Origin: Bog-756 sp050014755
GTDB taxonomy: Bacteria; Actinomycetota; Acidimicrobiia; Acidimicrobiales; RAAP-2
DNA length: 64,000 nt
Assembly (NCBI GenBank): GCA_050014755.1
Contig: JBEKCS010000010.1
Location: 1 to 64,000 of the forward strand
Direction of reading: 5' to 3'
Shown here piece by piece: positions 26,231 to 34,761 of this stretch. Both the position numbers and the translations under genes were made by a program. Every line of letters begins with the position of its first letter. The first letter of the stretch is position 1. The notes beneath the pieces are model-generated. The model searched no databases. It saw only the letters and a program-made list of their open reading frames with translations, and was not told the DNA's origin.

Positions 26231-27910
26231 ATGACTGATCGCATCGACCGCCGCTCGTTCCTGGCCAAGGGAGCCGTCGCCGGGGCCGGACTGGCCATCG
26301 CCGGCACCTCCGGTGGGCTGCTCGCCGCCTGTGGGAGCTCCAGTTCCAGCTCGAGCTCGTCGACCACTTCGTCCGGGCAGCGACCCAACGGCATCTCGAA
26401 CGCCACCCCCAAGCCCGGCGGACAGCTGGTCTTCGGTGTCGACGCCGAGGAGAAGGGCTTCTCCCCCACCCAGGGGACGTTCGACGAGGTCGGGATCCTC
26501 TACGCACGCACGGTGTTCGACACGCTGATGATCCTCGACATCAACGGCGTCCCCCAGCCCAACCTCGCGGAGTCGGTGGTCCCGGATGCCACCTACACGA
26601 CGTGGACGATCACCATGCGGCCGAACCTGCTGTTCCACAACGGAACGCCCTGTGACGCCCAGGCCGTGGCCACCAACTTCAAGCTGCAGATCGCTTCGTT
26701 GCTCACCGGCCCTGCGCTCTCGCCGGTCCAGTCGGTCACCGTCACCAGCCCGCTCGTGGTGACCTTGACCATGTCGTCGCCGTGGGTTCCGTTCGACTAC
26801 TACCTGTGCGGTGGCATCGGCAGCCAGTTCGCCTTCATCGCCGAGCCCAACTGGCTGGCCACGGGAAGCCAGACCAACCCGATCGGGACGGGACCGTTCA
26901 TCTACCAGGAGTGGATACCGGACGACCACTTCACCGCCACACGCAATCCCCACTACTGGCGTCCCGGCATGCCGTACCTCGACAGCATCACCTACAAGCC
27001 GATCCCGGACACCGACCAGATCCTGGCGAGCCTCAACTCCGGAGCCGTGGACATCATCCACTCGGACACCGCTTCGGACATCCTGCAGATGCGAAACAAC
27101 AGGTCGCTCGGCTACTGCGACGACTCGGTGCACGTGGCCGGCGAGCCGGACATGGGTTGCCTCATCCTCAATCTGTCCAAGCCGCCGTTCGACAACCTCA
27201 AGCTCCGCCAGGCGGTGGCCCATGCCACCAGCTCCCAGCAGTACGTCAACGTGATCGACAACGGTGTCAACTCGACCTCGAACGGCGTGTTCACCCCCTC
27301 GTCGCCGTACTACCTGACCGACAACGGCTACCCCGAGTACAACCTGGCCAAGGCCAAGCAGCTGGTGGCCGAGGTCAAGGCGTCGGGCGCTCCGGTGTCG
27401 CTGACTCTCGGGAACACGCCTGACCCCAAGGGAAGCCAGATCGGCGAGTTCCTCCAGCAGCAGCTGCAGCTGGCCGGCATGACCGTCACGCTCGTCCCGA
27501 TCCTCCAGGACTCGATCATCAACGTGGCCCTGGCGGGCAGCTTCGAGGCCCTCACGTGGCGCCAGTTCGGTGCGGTCAACCCCGACCTCAACTACATATT
27601 CTGGACGCCGAAGAACGCCGACACCCCGGTGTTCTGCATCAACATGGCCCGCAACAACGACCCGGCCATGCAGACCGCGCTGATCCAGGGCCGCCAGGCG
27701 GCGGACGAAGCGACCCGGGTGGCCGCCTACCAGGAGGTCAACCGCCTGCTGTCGGCCGACCTCCCCTACATCTGGTACGACCGCACACTGTGGTCGATCG
27801 GGGCCCAACCCAATGTGCAGAACTTCAACAATCCGACCACGCCGGCCGGCAACAAGGCCTTCGGCATGATCGGCGGGGCGGTCTGGCCCCAGCAGATCTG
27901 GCTGTCGTAG
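26231..27910 (+). CDS. Tat-exported lipoprotein, ABC transporter substrate-binding protein (peptide/nickel family 5)
   Basis: This 559-aa extracytoplasmic solute-binding protein belongs to SBP family 5 (oligopeptide, dipeptide or nickel type). The N-terminus has a twin-arginine motif (RRSFLAKGA), a hydrophobic stretch and a lipobox LLAAC, then a Ser/Thr spacer, so it is probably a Tat-exported lipoprotein. Family features include PNLAESVVPDATYTTWTITM, LLFHNGTPCDAQAV and NPIGTGPFIYQEW. NPHYWRPGMPYLDSITYKPI follows. AAGGGGG precedes the ATG. No permease or ATPase genes adjoin; a strong hairpin follows the stop. The ligand is unknown. Confidence 0.9.
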   Translation: MTDRIDRRSFLAKGAVAGAGLAIAGTSGGLLAACGSSSSSSSSSTTSSGQRPNGISNATPKPGGQLVFGVDAEEKGFSPTQGTFDEVGILYARTVFDTLMILDINGVPQPNLAESVVPDATYTTWTITMRPNLLFHNGTPCDAQAVATNFKLQIASLLTGPALSPVQSVTVTSPLVVTLTMSSPWVPFDYYLCGGIGSQFAFIAEPNWLATGSQTNPIGTGPFIYQEWIPDDHFTATRNPHYWRPGMPYLDSITYKPIPDTDQILASLNSGAVDIIHSDTASDILQMRNNRSLGYCDDSVHVAGEPDMGCLILNLSKPPFDNLKLRQAVAHATSSQQYVNVIDNGVNSTSNGVFTPSSPYYLTDNGYPEYNLAKAKQLVAEVKASGAPVSLTLGNTPDPKGSQIGEFLQQQLQLAGMTVTLVPILQDSIINVALAGSFEALTWRQFGAVNPDLNYIFWTPKNADTPVFCINMARNNDPAMQTALIQGRQAADEATRVAAYQEVNRLLSADLPYIWYDRTLWSIGAQPNVQNFNNPTTPAGNKAFGMIGGAVWPQQIWLS

Positions 27911-27933
27911 CTCCGTCCCGACCAACCGTCGAC

Positions 27934-27970
27934 CACGACCGTCCTGTCCGCTCGGGACGGGACGGTCGTG
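27934..27970 (+). terminator. Strong hairpin after the solute-binding protein
   Basis: A 16-bp stem (27934-27949 with 27955-27970, one G-T wobble) closes a 5-nt loop. It lacks a T-tract but is the most stable stem I saw, lying between the solute-binding protein stop and the response regulator. Confidence 0.7.
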
Positions 27971-27980
27971 TCATGATCGG

Positions 27981-28661
27981 ATGATGAGTCGCATCCTGAT
28001 CGTCGAGGATGACGAGCGGATCCGGTCCTCGATGCGCCTGGCCCTGGAGGAAGAGGGCTACACCGTGGACGGTGTGGGCAGCGGCGAGGAGGCGGTGGCC
28101 CGCTTCGGGAGCGAGGCCTACGAGCTGGTCCTGATCGACCTCATGCTCCCCGGGATCGACGGTTTCGAGGCCTGCCGCGCCCTGCGCCGCCAGTCGACCG
28201 TGCCGGTGATCATGGTGACGGCCCGGTCCGACACCCACGACGTCGTCGCCGGACTCGAGGCTGGAGCGGACGACTACGTGACCAAGCCGTTCGTGGCCAA
28301 GGAGCTGGCCGCCCGGATCCGGGCCCTGCTCCGCAGGTCGCGCCACGACGGTGAAGGGTCGGCCGTCCTCAGCTTCGGCGACGTGGAGATCGAGCCGGAT
28401 GCGGGCGTCGTCCGCCGGGCCGGGGACGAGGTCCACTGCACCCGAACCGAGTTCCGGCTCCTGTGCGAGCTGGCCAACCACCCGGGCAAGGTCCTGACCC
28501 GCGAGCAGTTGCTCGAGCGCGTCTGGGGCTACGACTACTTCGGCGACGGCCGGCTGGTCGACGTCCATGTGAGGCGCCTGCGCACCAAGGTCGAGCCGGA
28601 TCCCGCCTCCCCGAGGTTCATCCTCACCGTACGGGGCATGGGCTACAAGCTGGCGGTCTGA
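27981..28661 (+). CDS. OmpR-family response regulator (MtrA/CseB-like)
   Basis: This two-component DNA-binding regulator has an N-terminal receiver (RILIVEDDERIR, phospho-acceptor D53 in LVLIDLMLPG, conserved Lys in DDYVTKPF) and a C-terminal winged-helix DNA-binding domain. The latter shows LTREQLLERVWGYDYFGDGRLVDVHVRRLR and VRGMGYKL. ATG at 27981 or at 27984 is possible (226 or 225 aa). The partner kinase starts 3 bp downstream, so they are surely co-expressed. The target genes are unknown. Confidence 0.92.
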   Translation: MMSRILIVEDDERIRSSMRLALEEEGYTVDGVGSGEEAVARFGSEAYELVLIDLMLPGIDGFEACRALRRQSTVPVIMVTARSDTHDVVAGLEAGADDYVTKPFVAKELAARIRALLRRSRHDGEGSAVLSFGDVEIEPDAGVVRRAGDEVHCTRTEFRLLCELANHPGKVLTREQLLERVWGYDYFGDGRLVDVHVRRLRTKVEPDPASPRFILTVRGMGYKLAV

Positions 28662-28664
28662 CCG

Positions 28665-30242
28665 GTGGTCTCCGCCTACGCCGACCCCGGACCCCGAGGC
28701 GGCACTGCGGCGGAAGAGGCCGTCCGCCACGACGCGCCGTCGGGGACCCTGCGCACCCGGGGGACCCGACTGTCCGGTCGGCTCGGTCTGCGGGCCCGGG
28801 TCACCCTCACCTTCGCCATCGGTGCATTCGGGCTATCCACCCTCATGGCCGGGATCACCTACTTCACCGCCAGACAGACGTTCCTCAGCGATCGTCAGTC
28901 GGCGGACCAGCACCAGGCCTTCGCCAACGCCGCGCTGGTCCAGAACGCCCTGCGCTCACCGGTCACGCAGGTCAACCAGCTCATCGAGTCGGTGGACACG
29001 CTCCCCGGGTCACGATCCGTGCTGCGCACCGGCGGTCAGTGGTATGCCACGTCGATCTCGGTGGGACAGAGCGCCATCCCCGGCGGGGAGCGGAACCTCG
29101 TCCTGTCCGGTACCCCGGCGTCCCAGCTGTTCACTCTGGCCGGCACTCCCCAACTGGTCATCGGTGTGCCCCTGCCCGCCGTGCACAGTGCCTACTTCGA
29201 GGTGTTCTCCCTCGACGAGCTGGCCGGCACGCTGCGGGCACTGGCCTACGCTCTGGCCGCCGCGGCACTGGTCACCACCATCGCCGGAGCCGCGGTCGGG
29301 CGATGGGCCAGCTCCCGGGCCCTGCGCCCGCTCGCAGCGCTGACCGGTGCCGCCGTGGCCATCGCCGGTGGGCAGCTCGACACCCGGGTCGACGCCGGTG
29401 ACGACGCCGATCTGGAGGAGCTGGCCGCCGCGTTCAACCGGATGACGGCGAACCTCCAGGACAGGATCGAGCGCGAGGCCCGGTTCACCTCGGACGTGAG
29501 CCACGAGCTGCGCTCGCCGCTGACCACGCTGACCGCCACGGTCTCGGTGCTCGAGAGCCACCGCAGCCAGCTGGCCCCTCGGGCCCAGAGCGCGCTCGAC
29601 CTGCTCGACGGCGACCTCCGACGGTTCACCCGGATGGTCGACGACCTCCTCGAGATCTCCCGGTTCGACTCCGGCTCCGCCGAGCTGTCGCTCGACGAAG
29701 TCGATCCCGGCGAGCTGGTGCGACGGGCGGTCGCCGCCGCCGCGCCGGTCGACGACGACGGCGTGCGCGGCACCGTCCCCTTCCCGGTCCTGGTCGGCCC
29801 CGGGGTCGACGGGCTCCGGTTGCGGGTGGACAAGCGCCGTTTCGAGCGGGTCATGACCAACCTCATGGAGAACGCATCCCTCTACGCGGGCGGCGTCGTC
29901 CGGGTCCTGGTCGAGCGCCAGCCGCCGCTCCTCGCCGAGAGCCCGTTTCCGGCGCTGGCCATCCGCGTCGTGGTCGAGGACAGCGGGCCCGGGGTGCCCG
30001 CCGCCGAGCGGGACCATCTCTTCGAACGCTTCTATCGGGGCGGCCGGGCCGGGCAGCGGGCGTCGAGCCAGGGGACCGGACTCGGGCTGTCGCTGGTGGC
30101 CGAGCACGTCCGACTCCACGGTGGACGGGTGTGGAGCGAGGACGCACCCGGCGGGGGAACCCGGTTCGTCGTGGAGCTCCCCCTCCACCCGTCCGGGGAC
30201 GCCGTGGCGGATTCCACCCTCGACCAGGGAGAGCGGGCATGA
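28665..30242 (+). CDS. Membrane sensor histidine kinase (MtrB-like)
   Basis: The 525-aa kinase has a cytoplasmic N-terminus of about 40 residues and a first transmembrane segment near 46-64. An extracytoplasmic sensor region follows, then a second transmembrane segment near 190-213 and a HAMP domain. The HisKA box is FTSDVSHELRSPLTTL with phospho-His near residue 280. The ATPase has its N box at VMTNLMENASLY, G1 at VVEDSGPGVP and G2 at GTGLGLSLV. The GTG start follows the regulator stop by 3 bp and its stop overlaps the lipoprotein start (ATGA). The layout resembles mtrA-mtrB-lpqB of other actinobacteria. Confidence 0.92.
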   Translation: MVSAYADPGPRGGTAAEEAVRHDAPSGTLRTRGTRLSGRLGLRARVTLTFAIGAFGLSTLMAGITYFTARQTFLSDRQSADQHQAFANAALVQNALRSPVTQVNQLIESVDTLPGSRSVLRTGGQWYATSISVGQSAIPGGERNLVLSGTPASQLFTLAGTPQLVIGVPLPAVHSAYFEVFSLDELAGTLRALAYALAAAALVTTIAGAAVGRWASSRALRPLAALTGAAVAIAGGQLDTRVDAGDDADLEELAAAFNRMTANLQDRIEREARFTSDVSHELRSPLTTLTATVSVLESHRSQLAPRAQSALDLLDGDLRRFTRMVDDLLEISRFDSGSAELSLDEVDPGELVRRAVAAAAPVDDDGVRGTVPFPVLVGPGVDGLRLRVDKRRFERVMTNLMENASLYAGGVVRVLVERQPPLLAESPFPALAIRVVVEDSGPGVPAAERDHLFERFYRGGRAGQRASSQGTGLGLSLVAEHVRLHGGRVWSEDAPGGGTRFVVELPLHPSGDAVADSTLDQGERA

Positions 30243-30841
30243 CCGGCGCGGCCCGCCGTCGGATCGCCGCCGTCGCCGTCATGGGCGCCGTCCTGTCCAC
30301 GACGGCCTGCGGCATTCCGACCGCGACCGGGCCGACCGCCATCGCCAAGTCCGCCGTCCCCTACCACCTGCTCGGACCTCCGACCACGAACTCCTCGGTC
30401 CCCGGGACTGCGCCGGAAGTGGGAGTTTCCGAGCAGATCTTCCTGGTGGCACCCAGTGGTCACCTGGTGGCTGCCGATCGCGAGGTTGCCGTCCCGGCCG
30501 CCCTCAGCCAGGTCCTCGGCGCGCTGCTGGCCGGTCCCACGGCGACGGAATCGGCGTCCGGGGTCCAGTCGTACCTCAGCGGTGCCGGCGTCGACGTGAC
30601 CGCCACCCAGGCCGGCGGGGTGGCCACCGTCCGCTTCTCCGCCGACCCGATCCAGGTGGTGGGGCCCGACCAGACCATGGCCATCGCCCAGGTCGTGTAC
30701 ACGGTCACCCAGCAACCGGGCATCACCGGCGTCGACTTCGAGATCGCCGGCAAGGCCGTCGAGGTCCCGACCGCGGCCGGCGTCCAGGTGCCGGGGCCGG
30801 TGGGGCGGTCCGACTACGTCCCTCAGGCGCCGCTCCCTTGA
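30239..30841 (+). CDS. GerMN-domain lipoprotein (short LpqB-like)
   Basis: The 200-aa protein has an Arg-rich N-terminus, a hydrophobic helix and a Cys in LSTTACG consistent with, though not a perfect match to, a lipobox. The rest resembles a GerMN domain (FLVAPSGHLVAADREV, ALSQVLGALLAGPT, MAIAQVVYTVTQQPGI), as in spore-germination GerM and in LpqB. LpqB, the partner of MtrB in mycobacteria, is far larger because of a C-terminal propeller; this protein lacks it. The ATGA overlap with the kinase suggests it modulates that kinase. It converges on rsfS with only 13 bp between them. Confidence 0.82.
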   Translation: MTGAARRRIAAVAVMGAVLSTTACGIPTATGPTAIAKSAVPYHLLGPPTTNSSVPGTAPEVGVSEQIFLVAPSGHLVAADREVAVPAALSQVLGALLAGPTATESASGVQSYLSGAGVDVTATQAGGVATVRFSADPIQVVGPDQTMAIAQVVYTVTQQPGITGVDFEIAGKAVEVPTAAGVQVPGPVGRSDYVPQAPLP

Positions 30842-30854
30842 TGGGGGGGCCCAC

Positions 30855-31256
30855 TCAGGCGGAGGCGGCCACCGCCCAGGCCACCCGGGGCGCCTCGTTC
30901 CACAGGTGCTCGAGGTCGTAGAAGGAGCGTGCCTCGTCCATGAACACATGGACGAGGAAGTCGCCGTAGTCCATCAACACCCAGTAGGCGTCGGCCAGAC
31001 CCTCGATCCCCAGGGGTGAACGACCGCAGTCCAGTTTCACCTGCCGCTCGACCTCGTCCACGATCGTCTTGACCTGCCGCTGGTTGCGGCCGTTGGTCAC
31101 GACGAAGGCGTCGGTCACCCCCAGGAGGTCACCCATGGCGAGGATGACGGTCTCCTCCCCGGACTTGGCATCCGCGGCGCGTGCGGCCACGAGGCACTCG
31201 TCGGGGATGTCGATCACGGACGAGCGTGCGACGGGGGCGGGGTCGGTGGTGGTCAA
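30855..31256 (-). CDS. rsfS: Ribosome silencing factor RsfS
   Basis: RsfS binds L14 and blocks subunit joining when nutrients are scarce. The 133-aa protein has the conserved block GVTDAFVVTNGRNQRQVKTIVDEVE and the C-terminal WVLMDYGDFLVHVFMDEARSFYDLEHLW. The start is TTG at 31256, overlapping the preceding gene stop as TTGA. It sits downstream of nadD with one small membrane protein between, the usual actinobacterial arrangement, but here separated from proBA. Confidence 0.94.
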   Translation of the reverse strand: MTTTDPAPVARSSVIDIPDECLVAARAADAKSGEETVILAMGDLLGVTDAFVVTNGRNQRQVKTIVDEVERQVKLDCGRSPLGIEGLADAYWVLMDYGDFLVHVFMDEARSFYDLEHLWNEAPRVAWAVAASA

Positions 31257-31642
31257 CGTGTGCCTCCTTCTGGCGCCGCGGCGCCAAGGGACGGTGCGGG
31301 CGACAGCACGGTGCTGTCGGCCTGGGATCCTGCGGTTGGGGTGAGGGCGGACGGACTCGGATGCACCGAGGAGGCGATGGCACCGACCGACGGCAACGGT
31401 GGAGCCGGTCGGTAGCGGGCGAGCGTCACCACCACGATGGTAAGGGCCAGACAGACGGCGACGAACGCGGCACAGATCCAGGTGGTGCGCCGCCGCCTGC
31501 GTCGCGCCTCGCGCAGGGCCCGCCTGCCGTCTGCAGCCTCCTGCGATGTTGTCACCTGGACGTCAGATGGACCGGGAGGGGGAGGGACCTGCGGCGCCGT
31601 GGTGAGTCTCGACTCCTCGGTGGGGGTCAGCCGCACAGTCAT
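31253..31642 (-). CDS. Single-pass membrane protein of unknown function
   Basis: This 129-aa protein is not one I can assign. It has a polar N-terminus with an Arg-rich stretch (RREARRRRRR-like, residues about 44-54), one transmembrane helix (TWICAAFVAVCLALTIVVVTLA, residues about 55-76) and a Ser/Pro/Ala-rich C-terminal region with no visible fold. It overlaps nadD at its start (ATGA) and rsfS at its end (TTGA). A positively charged cytoplasmic end with a Pro/Ser-rich outside end is consistent with a cell-envelope protein. Such small membrane proteins between nadD and rsfS recur in actinobacteria, as far as I recall. Confidence 0.75.
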   Translation of the reverse strand: MTVRLTPTEESRLTTAPQVPPPPGPSDVQVTTSQEAADGRRALREARRRRRRTTWICAAFVAVCLALTIVVVTLARYRPAPPLPSVGAIASSVHPSPSALTPTAGSQADSTVLSPAPSLGAAAPEGGTR

Positions 31643-32235
31643 CTCCCTGTAGCGTACAGACCCCGCTCGGCAATGCAACGGATGACGGCGTCGGGCACCG
31701 CCCCCTCGACCGAATCCCCGGACTCGAGCCGGGATCGCAGGTCCGTACTCGACACGTCGACCGGTCCCACCGGGACCCGGACCGACCGCCACCCGGCAGG
31801 CGGGTCGGCTGCAGGCGCTCCCGGCCGGTCGACGACGGCCAGGGTGACCAGCCGGCGGAGCGCCTCGTGCTCGTGCCAGGTGTCGAGCGCGGCCGCCACG
31901 TCGGCGCCCACCACCACCACGACCTCGGCGTCCGGCTCGTGGGACAGGACCGTGCGGACGGTGTCGACCGTGTACGACGGCCCGCCACGGTCGATCTCGA
32001 TCCGGGACGGCTCGAGTCCCGGCCGGTCGGCCAGCGCCGCGGCGACCATCGCATAGCGGTCCTCGGCCGGGGTGACCGGCCGGTCCTGCTTCTGCCACGG
32101 CTGGTTGGCCACGACCACCAGCATCCGGTCGAGCCCCAGCGCGTCGCGGACCGACTCCGCCACCTGGACGTGGCCCCGGTGGATCGGATCGAAGGTCCCG
32201 CCGAACACGCCGATCCGCTGACCGGTGCCGGTCAC
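31639..32235 (-). CDS. nadD: Nicotinate-nucleotide adenylyltransferase
   Basis: NadD makes deamido-NAD from nicotinate mononucleotide and ATP. The 198-aa protein has the nucleotidyltransferase signature GVFGGTFDPIHRGH at the N-terminus, the conserved NQPWQK-type loop, and SSTDLRSRLESGDS near the C-terminus. It lies 1 bp after the upstream oxidoreductase and overlaps the following membrane protein by 4 bp, so the three-gene nadD-rsfS unit is probably transcribed from the oxidoreductase promoter. Confidence 0.95.
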   Translation of the reverse strand: MTGTGQRIGVFGGTFDPIHRGHVQVAESVRDALGLDRMLVVVANQPWQKQDRPVTPAEDRYAMVAAALADRPGLEPSRIEIDRGGPSYTVDTVRTVLSHEPDAEVVVVVGADVAAALDTWHEHEALRRLVTLAVVDRPGAPAADPPAGWRSVRVPVGPVDVSSTDLRSRLESGDSVEGAVPDAVIRCIAERGLYATGR

Positions 32236-32236
32236 C

Positions 32237-33166
32237 TCAGGTTCCCGCGAGCGCCGCCACGACGGGAGCGAAGGCCTCCATCTCGGCCTCGTGCACGACG
32301 ACGTACGAGAAGCCGAACCGCTCCCGTCGCTCGACCAGGCGTTCGACGATCTGCTCGACGGTTCCGATCAGGGCGATTGGCGAGCCGTCGACCTGTTCGG
32401 CGGTCACACCCATCATCTGGGCCAGACGGTCCAGGGCGTCCGCGCGGTCGGGAACGACCTGGACGAGGAAGGTCAGCACCTGCAGCTCGAGATCGTCGAA
32501 CCGCTCCCCCGCCGCCTCACGGATCCAGCCGATCCGCTCCTCGTAGTACTCGGCGGTCGTCGTTTCGAGAACCTCGGGACCCACGTAGCCGGCGGCCAGG
32601 CTCGGGTTGACCCCCACGATGTCCGCCTCCCGGGCGGCGATGCCGAGTACCCGCCTCCCCCCGCCACCGATGATGATCGGCGGGTGCGGCCTCCGGTACG
32701 GCAAGGGTGCGCCGATGGCGTCGGTGATCCGGTAGTGCTGGCCCTCGAAGGTGGCCGCACCCGTGGACCACAGCGACTTCATGATGGCCAGGCTCTCCGC
32801 CATCCGGGAGATGCGCTCGCCGGGCGGGTCGTGGGCCATGCCCGACCGCTCGTAGTCGGCGGTCATCCAACCGGCCCCGAGCCCGAACTCCACCCGGCCC
32901 TCGGACACCAGGTCGAGGGTGGCGATCTCCTTGGCCAGGACGATCGGATGGCGGTAGTCGTTGCCGAACACCAGTGAGCCCACCCGCAGCTCGGTGGTCG
33001 CCTCGGTCGCCACGGTCATGGCCACCAGCGGGCCGAACTGGTCCTCGAAGTGGTCGGGGATGAACAACGTGGAGTATCCGAGGCTCTCGATCGTGCGGGC
33101 CAGGTCCCTCCACGCCGTACCGGACGAGGCAGAGGACAGCTGGACACCGAATCGGAAGGGGGTCAT
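32237..33166 (-). CDS. LLM-class (F420-dependent type) oxidoreductase
   Basis: This 309-aa luciferase-like monooxygenase-fold protein resembles the F420-dependent subfamily common in actinobacteria. Features are FRFGVQLSSASSG at the N-terminus, GYSTLFIPDHF, ATTELRVGSLVFGNDYRHPIVLAKE and LDLVSEGRVEFGLGAGW. PIIIGGGGRRVLGIAAREAD completes the set. The substrate is not predictable. ATG at 33166 lies 6 nt after a -10-like TAGGCT, so its mRNA is probably leaderless. It diverges from the DAHP synthase with only 37 bp between start codons, and nadD follows it directly. Confidence 0.88.
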   Translation of the reverse strand: MTPFRFGVQLSSASSGTAWRDLARTIESLGYSTLFIPDHFEDQFGPLVAMTVATEATTELRVGSLVFGNDYRHPIVLAKEIATLDLVSEGRVEFGLGAGWMTADYERSGMAHDPPGERISRMAESLAIMKSLWSTGAATFEGQHYRITDAIGAPLPYRRPHPPIIIGGGGRRVLGIAAREADIVGVNPSLAAGYVGPEVLETTTAEYYEERIGWIREAAGERFDDLELQVLTFLVQVVPDRADALDRLAQMMGVTAEQVDGSPIALIGTVEQIVERLVERRERFGFSYVVVHEAEMEAFAPVVAALAGT

Positions 33167-33172
33167 GTACCG

Positions 33173-33178
33173 AGCCTA
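33173..33178 (-). promoter_or_regulatory. Candidate -10 box for the LLM oxidoreductase
   Basis: TAGGCT on the minus strand, 6 nt before ATG 33166. It overlaps the expected -35 position of the opposite promoter. Confidence 0.55.
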
Positions 33179-33191
33179 GAGCCAGAGGCTT

Positions 33192-33197
33192 TACGCT
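33192..33197 (+). promoter_or_regulatory. Candidate -10 box for the class II DAHP synthase
   Basis: TACGCT, 6 nt before GTG 33204, which favours that start over GTG 33198. The -10 boxes of the two divergent genes are 13 bp apart, so their promoters overlap fully. Confidence 0.55.
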
Positions 33198-33203
33198 GTG
33201 GGG

Positions 33204-34574
33204 GTGGAACCTGCGACCCCGAACTCCGACGCGCCCTCCACCTGGAGCCCGGACTCGTGGCGAGCGCGGCCCGCGGCCCAGCAGCCGACATGGCCCGACG
33301 AGGCCGCCCTCAAACAGGTCCACGCCCGACTGAGCAGCCTCCCGCCACTGGTCTTCGCCGGCGAAGCCCGTCATCTGACCAGGGCCCTCGGCCAGGCGGC
33401 CAACGGTCGTGCCTTCGTGCTCCAGGCCGGGGACTGTGCCGAGTCGTTCACCGAGTTCACCGCCGACGGCATCCGCGACAAGCTCAAGATCATCCTCCAG
33501 ATGGCCGTCGTCCTCACGTACGGCGCCGGTCTGCCCGTCGTCAAGGTGGGGAGGATCGCCGGTCAGTTCGCCAAGCCGCGCAGCTCTCCCACCGAGCAGG
33601 TGGGCGACCAGATCATCGACTCGTTCCGCGGGCACATGGTCAACGACGACCTGCCCGAGCGGAGCGCGCGAGTCCCCGACCCCGGCCGACTGGTCACCGC
33701 GTACGAGCAGTCGGTGGCCACGCTCAACCTCCTGCGGGCCTTCACCAAGGGGGGCTTCGCCGACCTGAGCCAGATCCACGCGTGGAACCAGCAGTTCGTG
33801 GCGAGCACCACCGAAGGCCGCCGCTTCGAGGACATCGCCGAGGGGATCGACCGGGCCCTGCGGTTCATGGACGCCTGCGGCATCAACCTCTCGGACGAGA
33901 GCACCCTCCACCAGGTGGACTTCTGGACGAGCCACGAGGCCCTGATCCTGGAGTACGAGGAGGCCCTGACACGGCGCGACTCGCTGACCGACGACTGGTA
34001 CGACTGCTCGGCCCACATGTTGTGGGTGGGCGAACGCACCCGCCAGCCGGAAGGAGCCCACCTGGAGTTCCTCGCCGGCATCCACAATCCGGTGGGCTCG
34101 AAGGTCGGTCCCTCGGCCGACGCCGACGACGTGGTGGCGATCTGCGAGCGGCTCAACCCGAACCGGGTCCCCGGGCGGCTCACCCTCATCACCCGGTTCG
34201 GTGTCGATGCCATCGACGACCGCCTACCCGGGATGCTCCGTGCCGTGACCGACTCCGGTCATCCCGTGGTGTGGATGTGCGACCCCATGCACGGCAACAC
34301 GTTCACCGCCGAAGGGGGTCAGAAGACCCGCCGATTCGACGACATCGTCAGCGAGTTGCAGAGCTTCTTCCGCATCCACCGGGAGATCGGGACCTGGCCC
34401 GGCGGGGTCCACGTCGAGCTCACCGGCGACGACGTGACCGAGTGCCTGGGTGGGTTCGAGGACATCGTCGAGGGCCAGCTGAGCCAGCGCTACACCACCA
34501 CCTGCGATCCCCGGTTGAACGGCCGCCAGGCGCTGGACCTGGCCTTCCGGATCGCCGAGCTGCTCCGCAACTGA
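33204..34574 (+). CDS. 3-deoxy-7-phosphoheptulonate synthase, class II
   Basis: It condenses phosphoenolpyruvate and erythrose 4-phosphate, the first step of the shikimate pathway to aromatic amino acids. The 456-aa protein belongs to class II (plant/mycobacterial type). Key motifs are FVLQAGDCAESF with the metal-binding Cys, VVKVGRIAGQFAKPRS, and PVVWMCDPMHGNTFTA. HVELTGDDVTECLGG and DPRLNGRQALDLAF close the C-terminus. I chose GTG at 33204 because it is 6 nt after a -10-like TACGCT; GTG 33198 is in frame just upstream. Confidence 0.95.
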   Translation: MEPATPNSDAPSTWSPDSWRARPAAQQPTWPDEAALKQVHARLSSLPPLVFAGEARHLTRALGQAANGRAFVLQAGDCAESFTEFTADGIRDKLKIILQMAVVLTYGAGLPVVKVGRIAGQFAKPRSSPTEQVGDQIIDSFRGHMVNDDLPERSARVPDPGRLVTAYEQSVATLNLLRAFTKGGFADLSQIHAWNQQFVASTTEGRRFEDIAEGIDRALRFMDACGINLSDESTLHQVDFWTSHEALILEYEEALTRRDSLTDDWYDCSAHMLWVGERTRQPEGAHLEFLAGIHNPVGSKVGPSADADDVVAICERLNPNRVPGRLTLITRFGVDAIDDRLPGMLRAVTDSGHPVVWMCDPMHGNTFTAEGGQKTRRFDDIVSELQSFFRIHREIGTWPGGVHVELTGDDVTECLGGFEDIVEGQLSQRYTTTCDPRLNGRQALDLAFRIAELLRN

Positions 34575-34761
34575 GCCCGTCCGGGCCGGATTACCGCCCG
34601 GAGCCATACGGAACCCCAGGTCCCGACCGGGTGTTGCTTCGCGCTCCCACCGCATCCACAATGGATCCGGACTCAGGATCGCCGTCCCCGGTGTCGATGT
34701 GGTGAAAGGCGGCCGACCGCCGACGACCCGATCCGATCCGATCATTGGAGGCACCCGACCG

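Noticed and set aside
25948..26469. Long N-terminal extension of xerC
   Set aside because: It reads through the opposite-strand lipoprotein signal sequence and lies upstream of the candidate -10 box.
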